64,000 bases of DNA from Penelope pileata. Taxonomy: Eukaryota > Chordata > Aves > Galliformes > Cracidae. Below the pieces are notes generated by a model that had not been told where the DNA came from, did no database searches, and saw nothing but the letters and a program-made list of their open reading frames with translations. The stretch covers positions 90,743 through 154,742 of the forward strand of contig WBMW01000077.1 in the NCBI GenBank assembly GCA_013396635.1, written 5' to 3'. This document shows, one piece after another, positions 1-11,289 of the stretch. A program made the translations under genes and the position numbers. How positions within the stretch are numbered: position 1 is the first letter of the stretch; each line of letters starts with the position of its first letter.

Positions 1-1135
1 CCTGCTGGAAAAATAGTACAGTGATAGGAAAGAAAAAAAAAAAAAGAGCTAACATGAACACAAAGCATCATTTAAAACCTTTATGAAAAAATGTTCTCTC
101 TCATTTTCATTCTCACATTAGGGATTTTTTAATCAAAAAGCAGAATATTCCATTATAAGCCGCTAGGAGTATTTTATAACTACACTGTGAAAACAGTTGA
201 TATGCTACATGCATCAGTCACAAATTTGTACCCAACCAGATAGAAATACAGGAACATTAAATATGAAAGATGATAAATATCTGAGAAATTCTTGTCATAA
301 CTTTACTGTAGTTTTCTTTTAAGTCTCAATTTCATAAAAATGTTCAAGTACTAGAGCTGCAGTTGTGAAGCCAGGTACATTATTATTTTTATCTCTCTTA
401 GTCTTCAAGTTTTCCATAGCTATTAGGTTAGTTATGTCCAACAAGATAGAACTGTTCTATGTACCTGCTGATATTAATTAAAAAAAAAAAAATCTTATTA
501 ATTTGTGCAGCCAAGCACAAAAAAACCAAGCTTTCATTTCACACCTTTTGCCTTTCTGTTCACAATTCTTATAAACCCTGCTATGCAATTCTCTGCTGCT
601 GAAAAGATACATGGTGTCCATACAGTGAAGCAGGGAAGAAAAGAGAATGTAGGGGAGGAGGAGAAACTGCAGTTCCTGAATTTAGATATTGGACAGTTCT
701 AGTAAGAATATTTGCCTTTTATTGTTTATCTTTTCCTCTCTTTTCAATTTTTTTGAAGTTATGGCTCATGAGTGTAAATGTTATTTGCTGCTTCATGGGA
801 AAAGTGGCACTGGAATTTTATTCTTCTCATGCTCGAAACTGCAAAAGCCATTGTGCATAAATCCTAGGTAAGAGGATCGCAGCTCTGTAGAGGATAAGCA
901 TGACAGCTTGCAGCTTTAAACACAAGTATTTGAGAGGGTGAGATAGAAGATATACAAGAAATAAGGGAATCCTTTTCCAGGCAGACGTGGAAGTTCCCTG
1001 CTACGCAGAGTCATGTCTTAAATAAAATTATGAAACATTATGAAAAATTTACATAGAATTCAAAGTGAATTGTTATCTACTTTTCACTTGCTAGTGGTCT
1101 GCTAGTTTGTTCAAGGAGTTGCAGTTCAGTATGAG
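1..1135. other. AT-rich unique sequence, no gene seen
   Basis: This is AT-rich DNA with short A-runs (near 35-45 and 480-492). The short open frames here (for example 505-702 and 689-871) have no recognisable protein character and rely on non-ATG starts. I see no repeat family. Confidence 0.6.
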
Positions 1136-1408
1136 CTAGTTTAGAGATGGTAAAAGAGCTGAAAAGCATGTTCTGTGAGGAGAGGATAACATATGTTGTC
1201 TAGTCTGGGGGAAGGAAGGCTGAGAGGCGACCCCATTGCTCTCTACAACTTCTTGAAGAGAGAAGGTGGAGATGGAGATGCTGATCTCTTCTCTGATAAC
1301 CCATGGCACAATGCATGGCAACAGCACAAAACTACACTGAGGGAGGTTCAAACTGGACAATAGGAAAAAATTATTTACCGTGAGGGTGGTGAAACATTGA
1401 AACAGGCT
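1136..1408 (+). mobile_element. CR1 LINE, 3' region (outer copy, left part)
   Basis: The sequence matches the CR1 region just after the RT domain and the 3' UTR: GAGGAGAGG near 1175, CTCTCTACAACTTCTTGA near 1239 and the TAGGAAAAAATTATTTACC stretch near 1361-1380. It stops at AACAGGCT (1401-1408). The expected continuation, CCTAGAGAGG, is found only at 1861, after another CR1. The copy is therefore interrupted by an insertion. It is non-coding, 5'-truncated and moderately diverged. Confidence 0.85.
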
Positions 1409-1860
1409 GTGCTGCCATTCAGCAAGACCTGGACAGGCTGGAGAGATGGGCAGAGAGGAACCTGATGAGGTTTAACAAAAGCAAGTGTAGAGTCTTGCAC
1501 CTGGGGAGGAATAACCACATGTACCAATACAGGCTGGGGGATGACCTGTTGGAGAGGAGCTCCACAGAGAGGGACCTGGGGGTCCTGGTAGGCGACAGGT
1601 TGGCCATGAGCCAGCAGTGTGCCCTGGTGGCCAAGAAGGCCAGTGGGATCCTAGGGTGCATTCAAAAGAGTATTGCCAGCAGGTCGAGGGAGGTGATCTT
1701 CCCCTTCTACTCTACCCTGGTCAGGCCTCAGCTGGAGTACTGTATCCAGTTCTGGGCTCCCCTGTATAAGAAAGACAGGGACCTCCTGGAAAGNGGGGGG
1801 TTGGACTCGATGATCTCTCAAGGTCCCTTCCAACCCCTACAATTCTGTGATTCTGTGATT
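1409..1860 (+). mobile_element. CR1 LINE inserted into an older CR1
   Basis: This copy begins in the C-terminal part of the CR1 reverse transcriptase (GACCTGGACAGGCTGGAGAG around 1430). It carries in-frame CR1 residues such as MSQQCALVAKKA and GCIQKSIASRSREVI, and ends with the CR1 tail ATTCTGTGATTCTGTG at 1843-1858. A single N at 1794 falls where a typical CR1 has a few hundred bases of 3' UTR, so sequence is missing there by deletion or assembly collapse. The 157-codon open frame over 1465-1938 runs through the N into the outer CR1 and is not a real gene. The copy is less diverged than its host CR1. Confidence 0.88.
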
Positions 1861-2006
1861 CCTAGAGAGGTACTTGATGTTCTATGCCTGTCAGGGTTCA
1901 AGAGACATTTGAACAAAGCCCTCATTAATATGTTTTAACTTTGGTTAACCCTGAAGTGGTCAGGCAGTTGGACTAGATGACCTTTGAAGGTTTCCTTCCA
2001 ACCGAG
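1861..2006 (+). mobile_element. CR1 LINE, 3' end (outer copy, right part)
   Basis: This continues the copy at 1136-1408: CCTAGAGAGGTACTTGATG, then a TTCAAGAGACATTTG stretch, then the standard CR1 GGACTAGATGACCTTTGAAGG and CCTTCCAACC close to the 3' end. The same 3' variant (TTAATATG.TTTAACTTT.GATTA) is present in the CR1 ending at 55364, so the two share a subfamily. Confidence 0.85.
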
Positions 2007-2102
2007 CTATTCTATTCTATTCTATTCTATTCTATTCTATTCTATTCTATTCTATTCTATTCTATTCTATTCTATTCTATTCTATTCTATTCTATTCTAT
2101 TA
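2007..2102. repeat. (TTCTA)n microsatellite on a CR1 tail
   Basis: There are about 19 uninterrupted TTCTA units directly attached to the 3' end of the outer CR1. CR1 tails normally carry two to four copies of an 8-bp unit. Here a pentamer related to ATTCTATG has expanded, and the purity suggests recent expansion. Confidence 0.95.
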
Positions 2103-2886
2103 TCACAGCAAAAACAGTTGCAATGTCGAGTCACTGTCTTCTTAATATAGAGTCAGTGTACACGTCTGTCCGGGTGAATCCATATAGTTTCTGAAGCAAT
2201 CCTTTGGCACAGTCTTTTCTTTGGAGCATCAAGTTTCTCAGGGTAATCACCTGTTATTTATTGGTGCAACGTTTATGTGAACAGACATCATAAGGCACTG
2301 TATCTTAAGTGTTAGACTCCACAACAAAATGTTTAATTGAATGAAGCAAAGGAGAAACTCTCCTTGCAAATAATGATTACACCAAATGTTATGCCCTACA
2401 GCTTTTTAAATGACGCATAAACGTTAAACATTCAGCTTGCTTATCTTGTGGAGGACTTATAACAAAATACAGTAGAACCATTTTCTGGCTCATCCTAGCG
2501 GTATGAAATATCCATGGATAGAGCAGTCTGGGACAGTCATCCAGTTACAAGTTAGAATCTGCTATCACACTTGATGTGGAAGGATTGCTTAGTGGGAGTG
2601 TATGTCACTGAAAATCATATGATATTCTTCACATGTTCATTTTACAGTTTCACTGCAGCAATTTACAGACATGAAAGGTCATTTGAAAGTTTGCCTTTAT
2701 GCAACCCTTCATCGACTACAGATGAACAAGACTTATGAGTCTTGCCTGAGACTTATATGTTAAATGAGTAGTCCAAGCACTAATACTTTTGTAAAAAGAT
2801 TTGGTTTACTGCTGATAGTCAACAATATATGAATAAAGTGCAAAATATCATTTAAGACTTTTTTTCATCGTATCTCCTGGAACCCA
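2103..2886. other. Unique intergenic sequence
   Basis: I see no repeat family, long open frame or RNA gene here. Confidence 0.5.
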
Positions 2887-3420
2887 ACCCTCCCCTCCCC
2901 TCCCCTNNNNNNNNNNNNNNNNNNNNNNNNNNNNNNNNNNNNNNNNNNNNNNNNNNNNNNNNNNNNNNNNNNNNNNNNNNNNNNNNNNNNNNNNNNNNNN
3001 NNNNNNNNNNNNNNNNNNNNNNNNNNNNNNNNNNNNNNNNNNNNNNNNNNNNNNNNNNNNNNNNNNNNNNNNNNNNNNNNNNNNNNNNNNNNNNNNNNNN
3101 NNNNNNNNNNNNNNNNNNNNNNNNNNNNNNNNNNNNNNNNNNNNNNNNNNNNNNNNNNNNNNNNNNNNNNNNNNNNNNNNNNNNNNNNNNNNNNNNNNNN
3201 NNNNNNNNNNNNNNNNNNNNNNNNNNNNNNNNNNNNNNNNNNNNNNNNNNNNNNNNNNNNNNNNNNNNNNNNNNNNNNNNNNNNNNNCCTTCCCAAACCT
3301 TCCCAAACCTTCCCAAACCTTCCCTTCCCTTCGCAAACCTTCCCAAACCTTCCCAAACCTTCCTTTCCCAAACCTTCCTAAACCTTCCGTTCCCAAACCT
3401 TCCCAAACCTTCCCTTTCCA
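2887..3420. repeat. C-rich tandem repeats around an assembly gap
   Basis: Left of the gap is (CCCCT)n at 2889-2906. Positions 2907-3287 are 381 Ns. On the right, 3288-3418, a decamer CCTTCCCAAA is repeated about twelve times with small variants (CCTTCCCTTCCC, CCTTCCTTTCCC). The complementary strand is TTTGGGAAGG repeated, with regularly spaced G3 and G2 runs that could form G-quadruplexes. Such sequence is a common reason for assembly breaks. The long open frames that read through the Ns are artefacts. Confidence 0.9.
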
Positions 3421-6400
3421 TGTCAGATGATCAAAACATTTGGGTAAAATATTCTGCACATGCTTCCTCTTCCTATTACAGTGAACAACACATTAAATTT
3501 ACTTCTAGATGCTGATCCATTCTATAGCAGAACGCATACTTCTTTAGGCAACATAATTTTTGCTGTTTTACTATTCACAACTCTAGGAAATTAGTTGATT
3601 TGGAAATTATGGATCTAAGTCAGCAATACATTTATTTAAATATATGCTTGCTTCTTCATATTTTCAGCAAGACAATAGTCCTTTTTAAAGCTTAAAAGTT
3701 ATTTTGGTTTTTGTGTAAGGCCCACTGATTTTACGGAAAGAGTAATTAAATGAAATGTTTTCTAGGAAAATTCCTAAATATCCAGGGCAAATGTAAGGTA
3801 AGGAAATAGGAAAGCAACTACATTGTGTGGAAAAAATCTTGATTCTGCAAGGTGGCAAAACAGAGATTAGCTCTGCATTGTTTTTTGTAAGGTTTTTCAG
3901 AATAAATTCTAAACTTGTTAGAGCTAAGTACTGAGCATAAACTTAGGAGTACAGAAGGAGGATGAAAGGGAGAGAGGGAAGGAAAGGTAGAATTGCCTAT
4001 AAAGATGAATAGAAAAAACTTGTGAAAGAAAGAATAGAATGAAGGACAAGAACAAAAAAAAAGAACAAAAAAAATCTGGGGACGTGGAATTTATCTGATG
4101 ACTGAGAACAGTAAGCTCTAAAATGTGGCATCTTCTTTATGGATAGCTTTCATTTCATTTGAATAAATATAATTTCATTCAGTACAATTTTGTTTGTACT
4201 AAAGTAATTCTGACATCTGGACTGCTGTCATCTCAGATGTTCATTTATTCATTTGAATCTGTATTCATCTGAAGATTCTTCTTTATTATATGTAATCACT
4301 CTGTCCTAAGCAAGATATGAATTCTAAATTCATCACCTAACTACTTTTTATAGCAGTAAAAGGTACAAACAAATCTTCTACAGAACAGTTGCAGTGCTTA
4401 AAATTTACTCATTTATGTCTGCGAAGAGATTGAGAGAAGGCTAAGTGTGAGTGAAAGAAGATTAACAGGCATGAGATTAAATGTTGATAACTTTATCATA
4501 AGACATTTTAGAACATGTGAAAATTATTTCAGAACTATTAGAAAATATCTTGTGGATACACATGCACTCTTCCTACATTTAGAGGTGTTCTGAAGAGGTA
4601 ATAATATTCATCCTGTTTTTAACCATAAGCCTTACTGTTTGCTTGATATAGAAGGGAAAAAATAAATGCACAAACAAAGGAAACAGTAATTTGTCCGAAT
4701 ATAAGAATGTTAGTCCTGACATGGAAAGGAAGAGTATTATTCATGGCACATGTTCTTAGGTTATTTTTGTAACTTTTTAAGGACATATAAGATTTCAGGT
4801 TAATGTGAAAGAGATTCAAAAATGTGTGGATATTATCCATAGTAGATCCTTCATAGGATGTGCTCACTGATATACAATCATGTCTCAAGGAGAAAAGTAG
4901 ACTTTCTTGAGTAAGTTTCCTGTCAGGGTGAGCTATTACACTTATCTATGGCATTAATTATCTGAAAACATGGATTGTTTTCTGTGGAAGAGATATTTAT
5001 ATAGCTGAAAATGGTATTTGGAGACTTAGAATATTTGCCTGAGGGTAGATCTCATATTAAGATAAATATACAGATAGAGCAAACTACATGTTATATTCCT
5101 TTAGTCAGTAAACGTGTATTTCCATAAAGTCAAGGGCACTGGGATGCTGGGCCTGTGCATGAGGTCATGGTCAGATTCCTCTGACACTGCAGGATGGGTG
5201 CTGACACTAAACAATCATGGAAAAAAGTGCTGTTACTCTACTCAAGTACCTTGTTTGTCTGTGCCAAATACCATGGATGAGTGCAGCAGACCATCTAGAG
5301 GAAAATAATTACTCTACTGTTATTTCAACGTTATTTCTGCTGACTACATTAGTTAAGTCTAGCTCATGTCCTGAAGCATGATGACTTTCCTTCTCTTTCT
5401 TCACAATCTTTCAAATGTAGTTTGTGTTTGTGCATTTAACACTAGGTGGAACTGCTTGGATTGTCTAGTCTGGAACTTTTTGTCAGACAAAAGAAGCTGT
5501 CAAGCTATGATTACTTTGAGTCACATCAAATTGTTTAGAAACTTTCAATTTTGATATAAGTTGAATGAAATGGAGAATGGAGAGTCTCCCCTAGTTTTTT
5601 ACTGCTTGATATTTCTTATGTGAATGTTTCTAATATCAAAGTCCAGTTGCTGACTGATGATGTTCCTTACCTGTAAAAGAAAAATAAAATTATGGTCAGA
5701 ACTATTTTGCCTTTAAGGTATTAAGAAACAGAGATCAGACTTCTATACTCCTTCACCCTGATGCAGATATTTACTAAATTGACCCATCAATTTGTAGAAT
5801 AGATGAACAGTTAATGTAAAAAAAGGAAGTTCACATATCTGTAAATTGTAATTAATATGATGTGACTATCTACTTTGTACACATAACTTGCATGCATACT
5901 GTATGCCAAGAAACATTGCAAGGAGAAACACTTAGGACTGATGTAATAAACTTGTTTAAACTCTTTATTCATTTTAAATAGGAATTTTTACTTTATGATA
6001 AGTGGAAAAATATCCACCAGACAGATCATTTAGTGGTAGGAACTGATACATTCTCCTGTACTTCCTTGGACCTACATTGATTTGCACCACACAAGTATTT
6101 TGCGATTTTCATGTTGATCAGAATTCTTGAAACTTAAGACTACATGGTGCTTAGTGATTTACCAAATCAGACACTTATAAATCACATTCACATAGCTGAA
6201 TCACTAGACTCTGTCCTCACACAACATAAACTGTATAAACTTCATTTATCATGCAGCAAAAGTACAAGTCTATGAGTACTGCTGACAGAATGGTAATATG
6301 TTTGAATGCAGCCATTCTCTAATCAAGCAGTGGAGAAACCCCAGGGGAAAAAATTTAGATTGAACATTTTCCTTTTCAAACTATTTCTATACATTTGTCT

Positions 6401-9400
6401 CAGAGAATATTGTATGAGAATGGGAGATCTTGGAATTAAGACTTATAGCAAGCAGTGTTGCAGACAAAGAAACAAATGTGATAGCTGTACATAATGAGCC
6501 TTTCCTCTTTTCATGCGTACATTTCTTATTGACGTATTTCAGTCACAACAAATTAAAGCTACAGAATACATTCCTGATTCATGGATCTCATTAGTTATCT
6601 TTTATCACTTAGACTTTTAGGAAAAAGTATGTTTTTATGGAGATATTAATCTAAAATTAAGGGGTCAAGAAACAGTAATGATGGGAATGCAGCAGGCATG
6701 CTGAGAGGTGTCTTCTGCTTTTGTAATAGCATGCTATTATCTCACTTCTTGAGTTTAATTTTGTCTATAAAATGTTTGACAGTGACAATATTACTTAATA
6801 TCTAATATGTTGTTAAACAAAAAAGTCCCAACTGAAATAAACTCAGAAGAACACATTAAAAGCTGCCTTCGCCTTTTGTATTGCTTACAAATTAAAAATT
6901 CTAGGACTGGTATTAAAATTTAATGTGTATTCAGATAAGAGATGTAATTGATATTTAGAATTATTTCTAATTCATTCTGATATAATTAAGTATAGTACTT
7001 GTTTATATCTTTTTTTATCTTTGGCAAGTTCTTTTATCCTACCCTGGAGGCTTCCCAGCATGGGTCATGTAATACTGATGGCTAAAGTTTTTTTGCTTTA
7101 TTTTTCCTATGGATGATTTAATTAATTGTAAAAAGTATAAAGGCCCTCTGGAATCCGTTAGAAAATACATTTGCCTGTCAGATTCTTTTTACTAATACAT
7201 ATATATTAATTCATATCACATCCTTGTGGACTGGTGTCTCTTCTTATAGGCTGGCAATATTTCGTGATAGGGTTGGGTTCAGTCAGAGTTTCTAAGAACA
7301 AGATGTTGCAATATTAAAGATATTTTGTAAACAATGACTCAGAACACATAGAATTTTAAGTCTGATCCTTCTTTATTTTCCAGAAAGATTCAAAAGAAAA
7401 TAAAAATAAAGGAGGATTTTCTATTTATGTTTCTGTAAAATTTCCTTAGGAATTACAACTGGAAGTTATCTCAGACAACTTTTAAATACAGTGTCTCTTC
7501 ATCTGTTACGTACAATAAACAACTTCAGATCATGTGAAAAAGTAATCAAACATACACAAAAATTCTTACATTAATACACATAGGAATACAGGGATAATCA
7601 AAAATTTCTGGGACACAAAAAATAAAATGACTTCTACTTACATATTTTCTTTAAGTTTTCATTTCAGAACAAAGTATAGATTCAAATATCTATTGGAAAA
7701 CTTTCAGTAGAAGCAAAATTCTTAGTACAAAAATGGCATTTATCTTCTCCAAAATTTTCTCATATGTTCAAACAGAAACTTTCTGTTTCATCTGTTTTCC
7801 TTTAAACAGAAATAAAATTTAGCCAAAGAGGATCTGTTCAGGTTTCTTTCTTGTCAATTGCTTTTTTTTTTTTTTTAATGAATGTTTTTCAATTTAATAT
7901 CTTAAAAGTTAGAAAAGAAAAAAAAGAAAAAAAAATGCTAAAAACTGTGAGATCCAACCCTCTGACTCAATTCAATATAAAAAAAAAAAAAAAATTAAAC
8001 AAAGCCACCAGTCTAGGTCTCAGTAAGCGAGGACATGGATTGAATCTTATTTAAACCGAGCTTCTGATTTGATTAGTCAATGAATATAAAATCACTGTAT
8101 TTCCAATAACTTTTTAAATTGTTCATAAGGCACTTCAAGCATGTTTAAGATGTCTTTAAAAAGAGAGAGAAAAAGTGTTATTCTCTTCAGAGGAACCCAC
8201 AAAAGGATTTGACAATGATTGAATGAGGAAAGCGTGGATGGAGTGGAACAGAGATTATGTTTTGTTAGACATTTTAAACCTTTCTATTCTATATTCTCTA
8301 TCTTCTATGTAGAGAATAATGAAATTGGACAGAATGAAAATGGAAATAACCAAGTTAATTACGTGAAGTAGCAAAGAAATCTGAGGAAAAATATATGAGA
8401 GCATATACGAGGTAGGAAAGAGAGAGATTGTCAAAAACATGGACTGCAAAAACCATACAGGAGCTTAAATTTCTTACAAAGCTTAAGTCAAAGCAATTAA
8501 AGTATTTTATCAGCATAGATGATGACTTTCAAGGGAGCAGAAGGAAAGAGGAAGACTACTTAACCATATTTCAGATAACTAACCAGAACTGAGATTGTTT
8601 GGCATTTGAAATTCTGCTATCTGAGTAAACTTCTATAAATTAAGGAATAGGAAAAGTCATAAATCAAGCTAAGTGCTTTGATTTGTTCAAAACATACAGG
8701 ACAGATATACTTCAAACTCAGACACGTTATGTGTGAGTGTACATAATATAAAATACACAATAATAAATGCATAATACACACAACTGCATGTAACCACAGA
8801 TAACGAGTATTTGAACATTCTGTCCCAATATTTCTGATCACTGCATTTACGTTCTGCATAAATACGTTCAATGTTTTTATCTCTGATGAGATTTACTGAT
8901 GTTATTATTCTGGCATCAAAAACTAATGAGTGAAAGTGTCAAACTGTGAAAAAGCAGAGTCTTGGGGGAAAGGCTTGTGCTACTAGGTTTTAATTTCTTG
9001 AAATTTGTCTTAGAGCTCAGTAGCTTACCTGACATTTAAGTGTATACTTCCAGTTTGGAGTGTGCTTAACTGCCTTCACAAATGAGCATCTGCTAATATA
9101 TACATAATCTAATATCCCTGAATATGCAAAAGCTGGTTTTTATTTTTCTGTGCTTCTCAAATATAAAATCTTCATTAAGGTTCGTTGTTGCAACTCCCTT
9201 GGCTACAGACATACTTTCTGCTTTTCATAAGAGAAATCAGAAAGATACTAGTCTCTTATAATGGCCAATACACCATCCCATTGTGCTTATAATTAATATA
9301 ATTTAAATTTAATATCACATCCATATTCCCCAGCCAAGCAGATGGTCCCCAAAGCTAACAGATGTCATTTTATTTATTCGCTACTTGATATAATATTTGT

Positions 9401-9576
9401 GACATAACCATTAGCTTCCTTAGACATAATTTTGATGTCAAAAACAAAGAATAAAGGCTTAAAAGGAGTAAGGAAAATATGTAATAAATAATCATGTAAA
9501 AGCAAGTCTTATGTTCTCATGCATTCATATTAAAGACTAAGAGCTGATTTCAGAACTTATTCTAATTCAGACATTT
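3421..9576. other. 6 kb AT-rich unique sequence without recognised features
   Basis: The stretch is AT-rich with scattered A/T homopolymers (7861-7877 T-run; 7979-7995 A-run) and a purine-rich patch near 3955-4080. No CR1, LTR, mariner or coding signature was recognised. The open frames here are under 90 codons, hydrophobic or low-complexity, and look like chance. Confidence 0.5.
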
Positions 9577-10218
9577 CATAGAATCATAGAATGATTTGGG
9601 TTGAAAGGGACCTTAAAGATCAACTAGTTCTAACCCCCCTGTTGTGAGCAAGTTTGCCATTCACTAGATTAGGCTGTCCAGGGCTCCATCCAACCTGGCC
9701 TTGAACACTACCAGGCCTTGAACCTCCACAACTTCGCTAGAAAATCTATTGAGTACCTCACAGTAAAGAATTTCTCCCCAATGTCTAATCTAAATCTATC
9801 CCCTTTCACTTTACCCCATGTCATCTCACTACACTCCCTGATAAAGAAGCCCTCCCTTTTTTCTGCAGGTTCTCTCGAAGTGCTGAAAGGATGCTAGAAG
9901 GTCTCCCTGGAGCCCTCTCTTTTCCAAGCTAAACAACCCCAATTCTTTCAGCCTATCTTCATAGGAGGAGTACTCCAGCCCTCTCATCATTCTTGTGGCC
10001 TTCCTTCAAGAGGTCATTTCAACAGGTCCATGTCCTTCTTATGTTCAGGACCACAGACCTGGACACAATAGTCCAGGTTGGACATCACAAGAGTGCAGTA
10101 GAGAGGGACAATCACCTCCCTCACTCTGCTGGTCGCATTTCTTTTGATGTAGCCTAGGTGGTGATTGGCTTTCTGGGCTGTAAGTGCACACTGCTGGCTC
10201 ATATCGAGCTTCTCATCA
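9577..10218 (-). mobile_element. CR1 LINE 3' end, antisense
   Basis: Read on the minus strand, this covers the last part of the CR1 reverse transcriptase (residues such as MSQQCALTAQKANHHLGYIK at 10202-10143) and the 3' UTR, ending in CCTTTCAACCC and the tail ATTCTATGATTCTATG at 9592-9577. It breaks off at about 10218, and the next bases belong to the 5' end of a CR1 on the opposite strand. The reading frame around 10014-10202 is open but lacks the rest of the protein. Confidence 0.92.
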
Positions 10219-11289
10219 CAAGGGAGAGGGCGGGGGGGGACCTAAGAAGGAGAGCAGAGAGAAGATGCCTAAGAGATAGGGAGAGTTCGAAGCAAGTCCC
10301 AGCTCAGTGTCACAGGCAAACTCCTCCCTACCTACCTCACTTCTTCAGATGCCCCTACATAATAGGTTTGAGGCTCTGAATCTTGAAGAGAAGTAAGGAT
10401 GAGGTGGAACGTCCACCTAGGAGGTTGTCTAGGGAAAGGGGTCAACTCCACGTCTCAAGACTGCCTCTGCCAAGAAAGAAAGAAGAGTAATTGTTGTAGG
10501 CAATTCCCTTCTTAGGGGAGCAGAGGGCCCAATATGCTGACCGGACGCGACCCGTAGGGAAGTGTGCTGCCTCCCTGGGGCCTGAGTCAGGAATATTACT
10601 AAAAAACTCCCAGGTCTGGTTCGACCCTCTGATTGCTAACCGTTGTTGATAGTTCAGGCTAGTAGCAAAGAAGTTGCTGAGAGAAGCTTGAGAGCTATCA
10701 GAGGAGACTTGAGGGGATTGCAGCAGTTGGTTGGTGGAGTGGGAGTACAAGTAGTATTTTCCTCTATCCCTTCAGTGGCAGCAAGGGATACTGAGCAAAC
10801 TAGGAAAACCTAATTTTTTTTTTTTTTGACCACAGGGTGGTTTACTTGACACCTGACCTGATGGCTGCAGACGAGTCTTACCTGTCTTTAAAGAGGAAAA
10901 TGGATTCTAGCCCTAGAGGGCTTTAAACCAGGTATGAAGGAGGTAGGAGATAAAACAAGGCTTAATAAGTTTGAGTGAGTAGTTCAGGGGGAAGAGGGTG
11001 GACTTCAATGGGATAGAGAAGGGCTGGAGGATACTGTTGCTCTAGGAAATCGCAGGGAAAAACCTCTGAATTGTCCCACAGGATCTTGTGAGGACTCCTC
11101 AGAGAAGGTAATGTTGCAAATTCCTCATCCGAAATCTTGCATTCCTCTGGGAAGCGGCAAGGGAAAACTTCAGATTTGTCCCAGAGGTATGAGGGAAGGC
11201 TCCTCTAGAAAGGTGATGCATTAGAAAGCCCAGCTGAAGCGCCTTTATACCAATGTGCGCAGCACGGGAAATAAGTAAGAGGAGTTAGA
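10219..11289 (+). mobile_element. CR1 LINE 5' UTR and ORF1 region, sense (pseudogenised)
   Basis: The sequence matches the CR1 5' part. It starts with a G-rich leader (GGGCGGGGGGGG near 10230), then ORF1 coding for the SGNH-type esterase domain. Block I is at 10492-10525 and reads VVGNSLLRG rather than the usual VxGDSLLRG, so the serine is kept and the aspartate is Asn. The segment TTTTCCTCTATCCCTTCAGT is at 10757-10776. A T-run near 10813-10827 replaces about 40 bp of the normal sequence before GACCAC. It ends near 11289 in the ORF1/ORF2 junction region (CCAATGTGCGCAGCACGGGA at 11252-11271). Frameshifts and stops are present. It lies head-to-head with the antisense CR1 3' end at 9577-10218, consistent with a twin-primed inversion. 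Confidence 0.82.

Noticed and set aside
1465..1938. 157-codon plus frame that looks like a gene
   Set aside because: It is CR1 RT tail fused through an N and the CR1 3' end into a second CR1.
2848..3459. Three long minus-strand open frames (168-203 codons)
   Set aside because: They run through 381 Ns and simple repeats; the open length is an artefact.
9577..11289. Two unrelated CR1 insertions
   Set aside because: Possible, but the exact joining of a CR1 5' leader to an inverted 3' part is more simply one twin-primed event; kept as a hypothesis to test.
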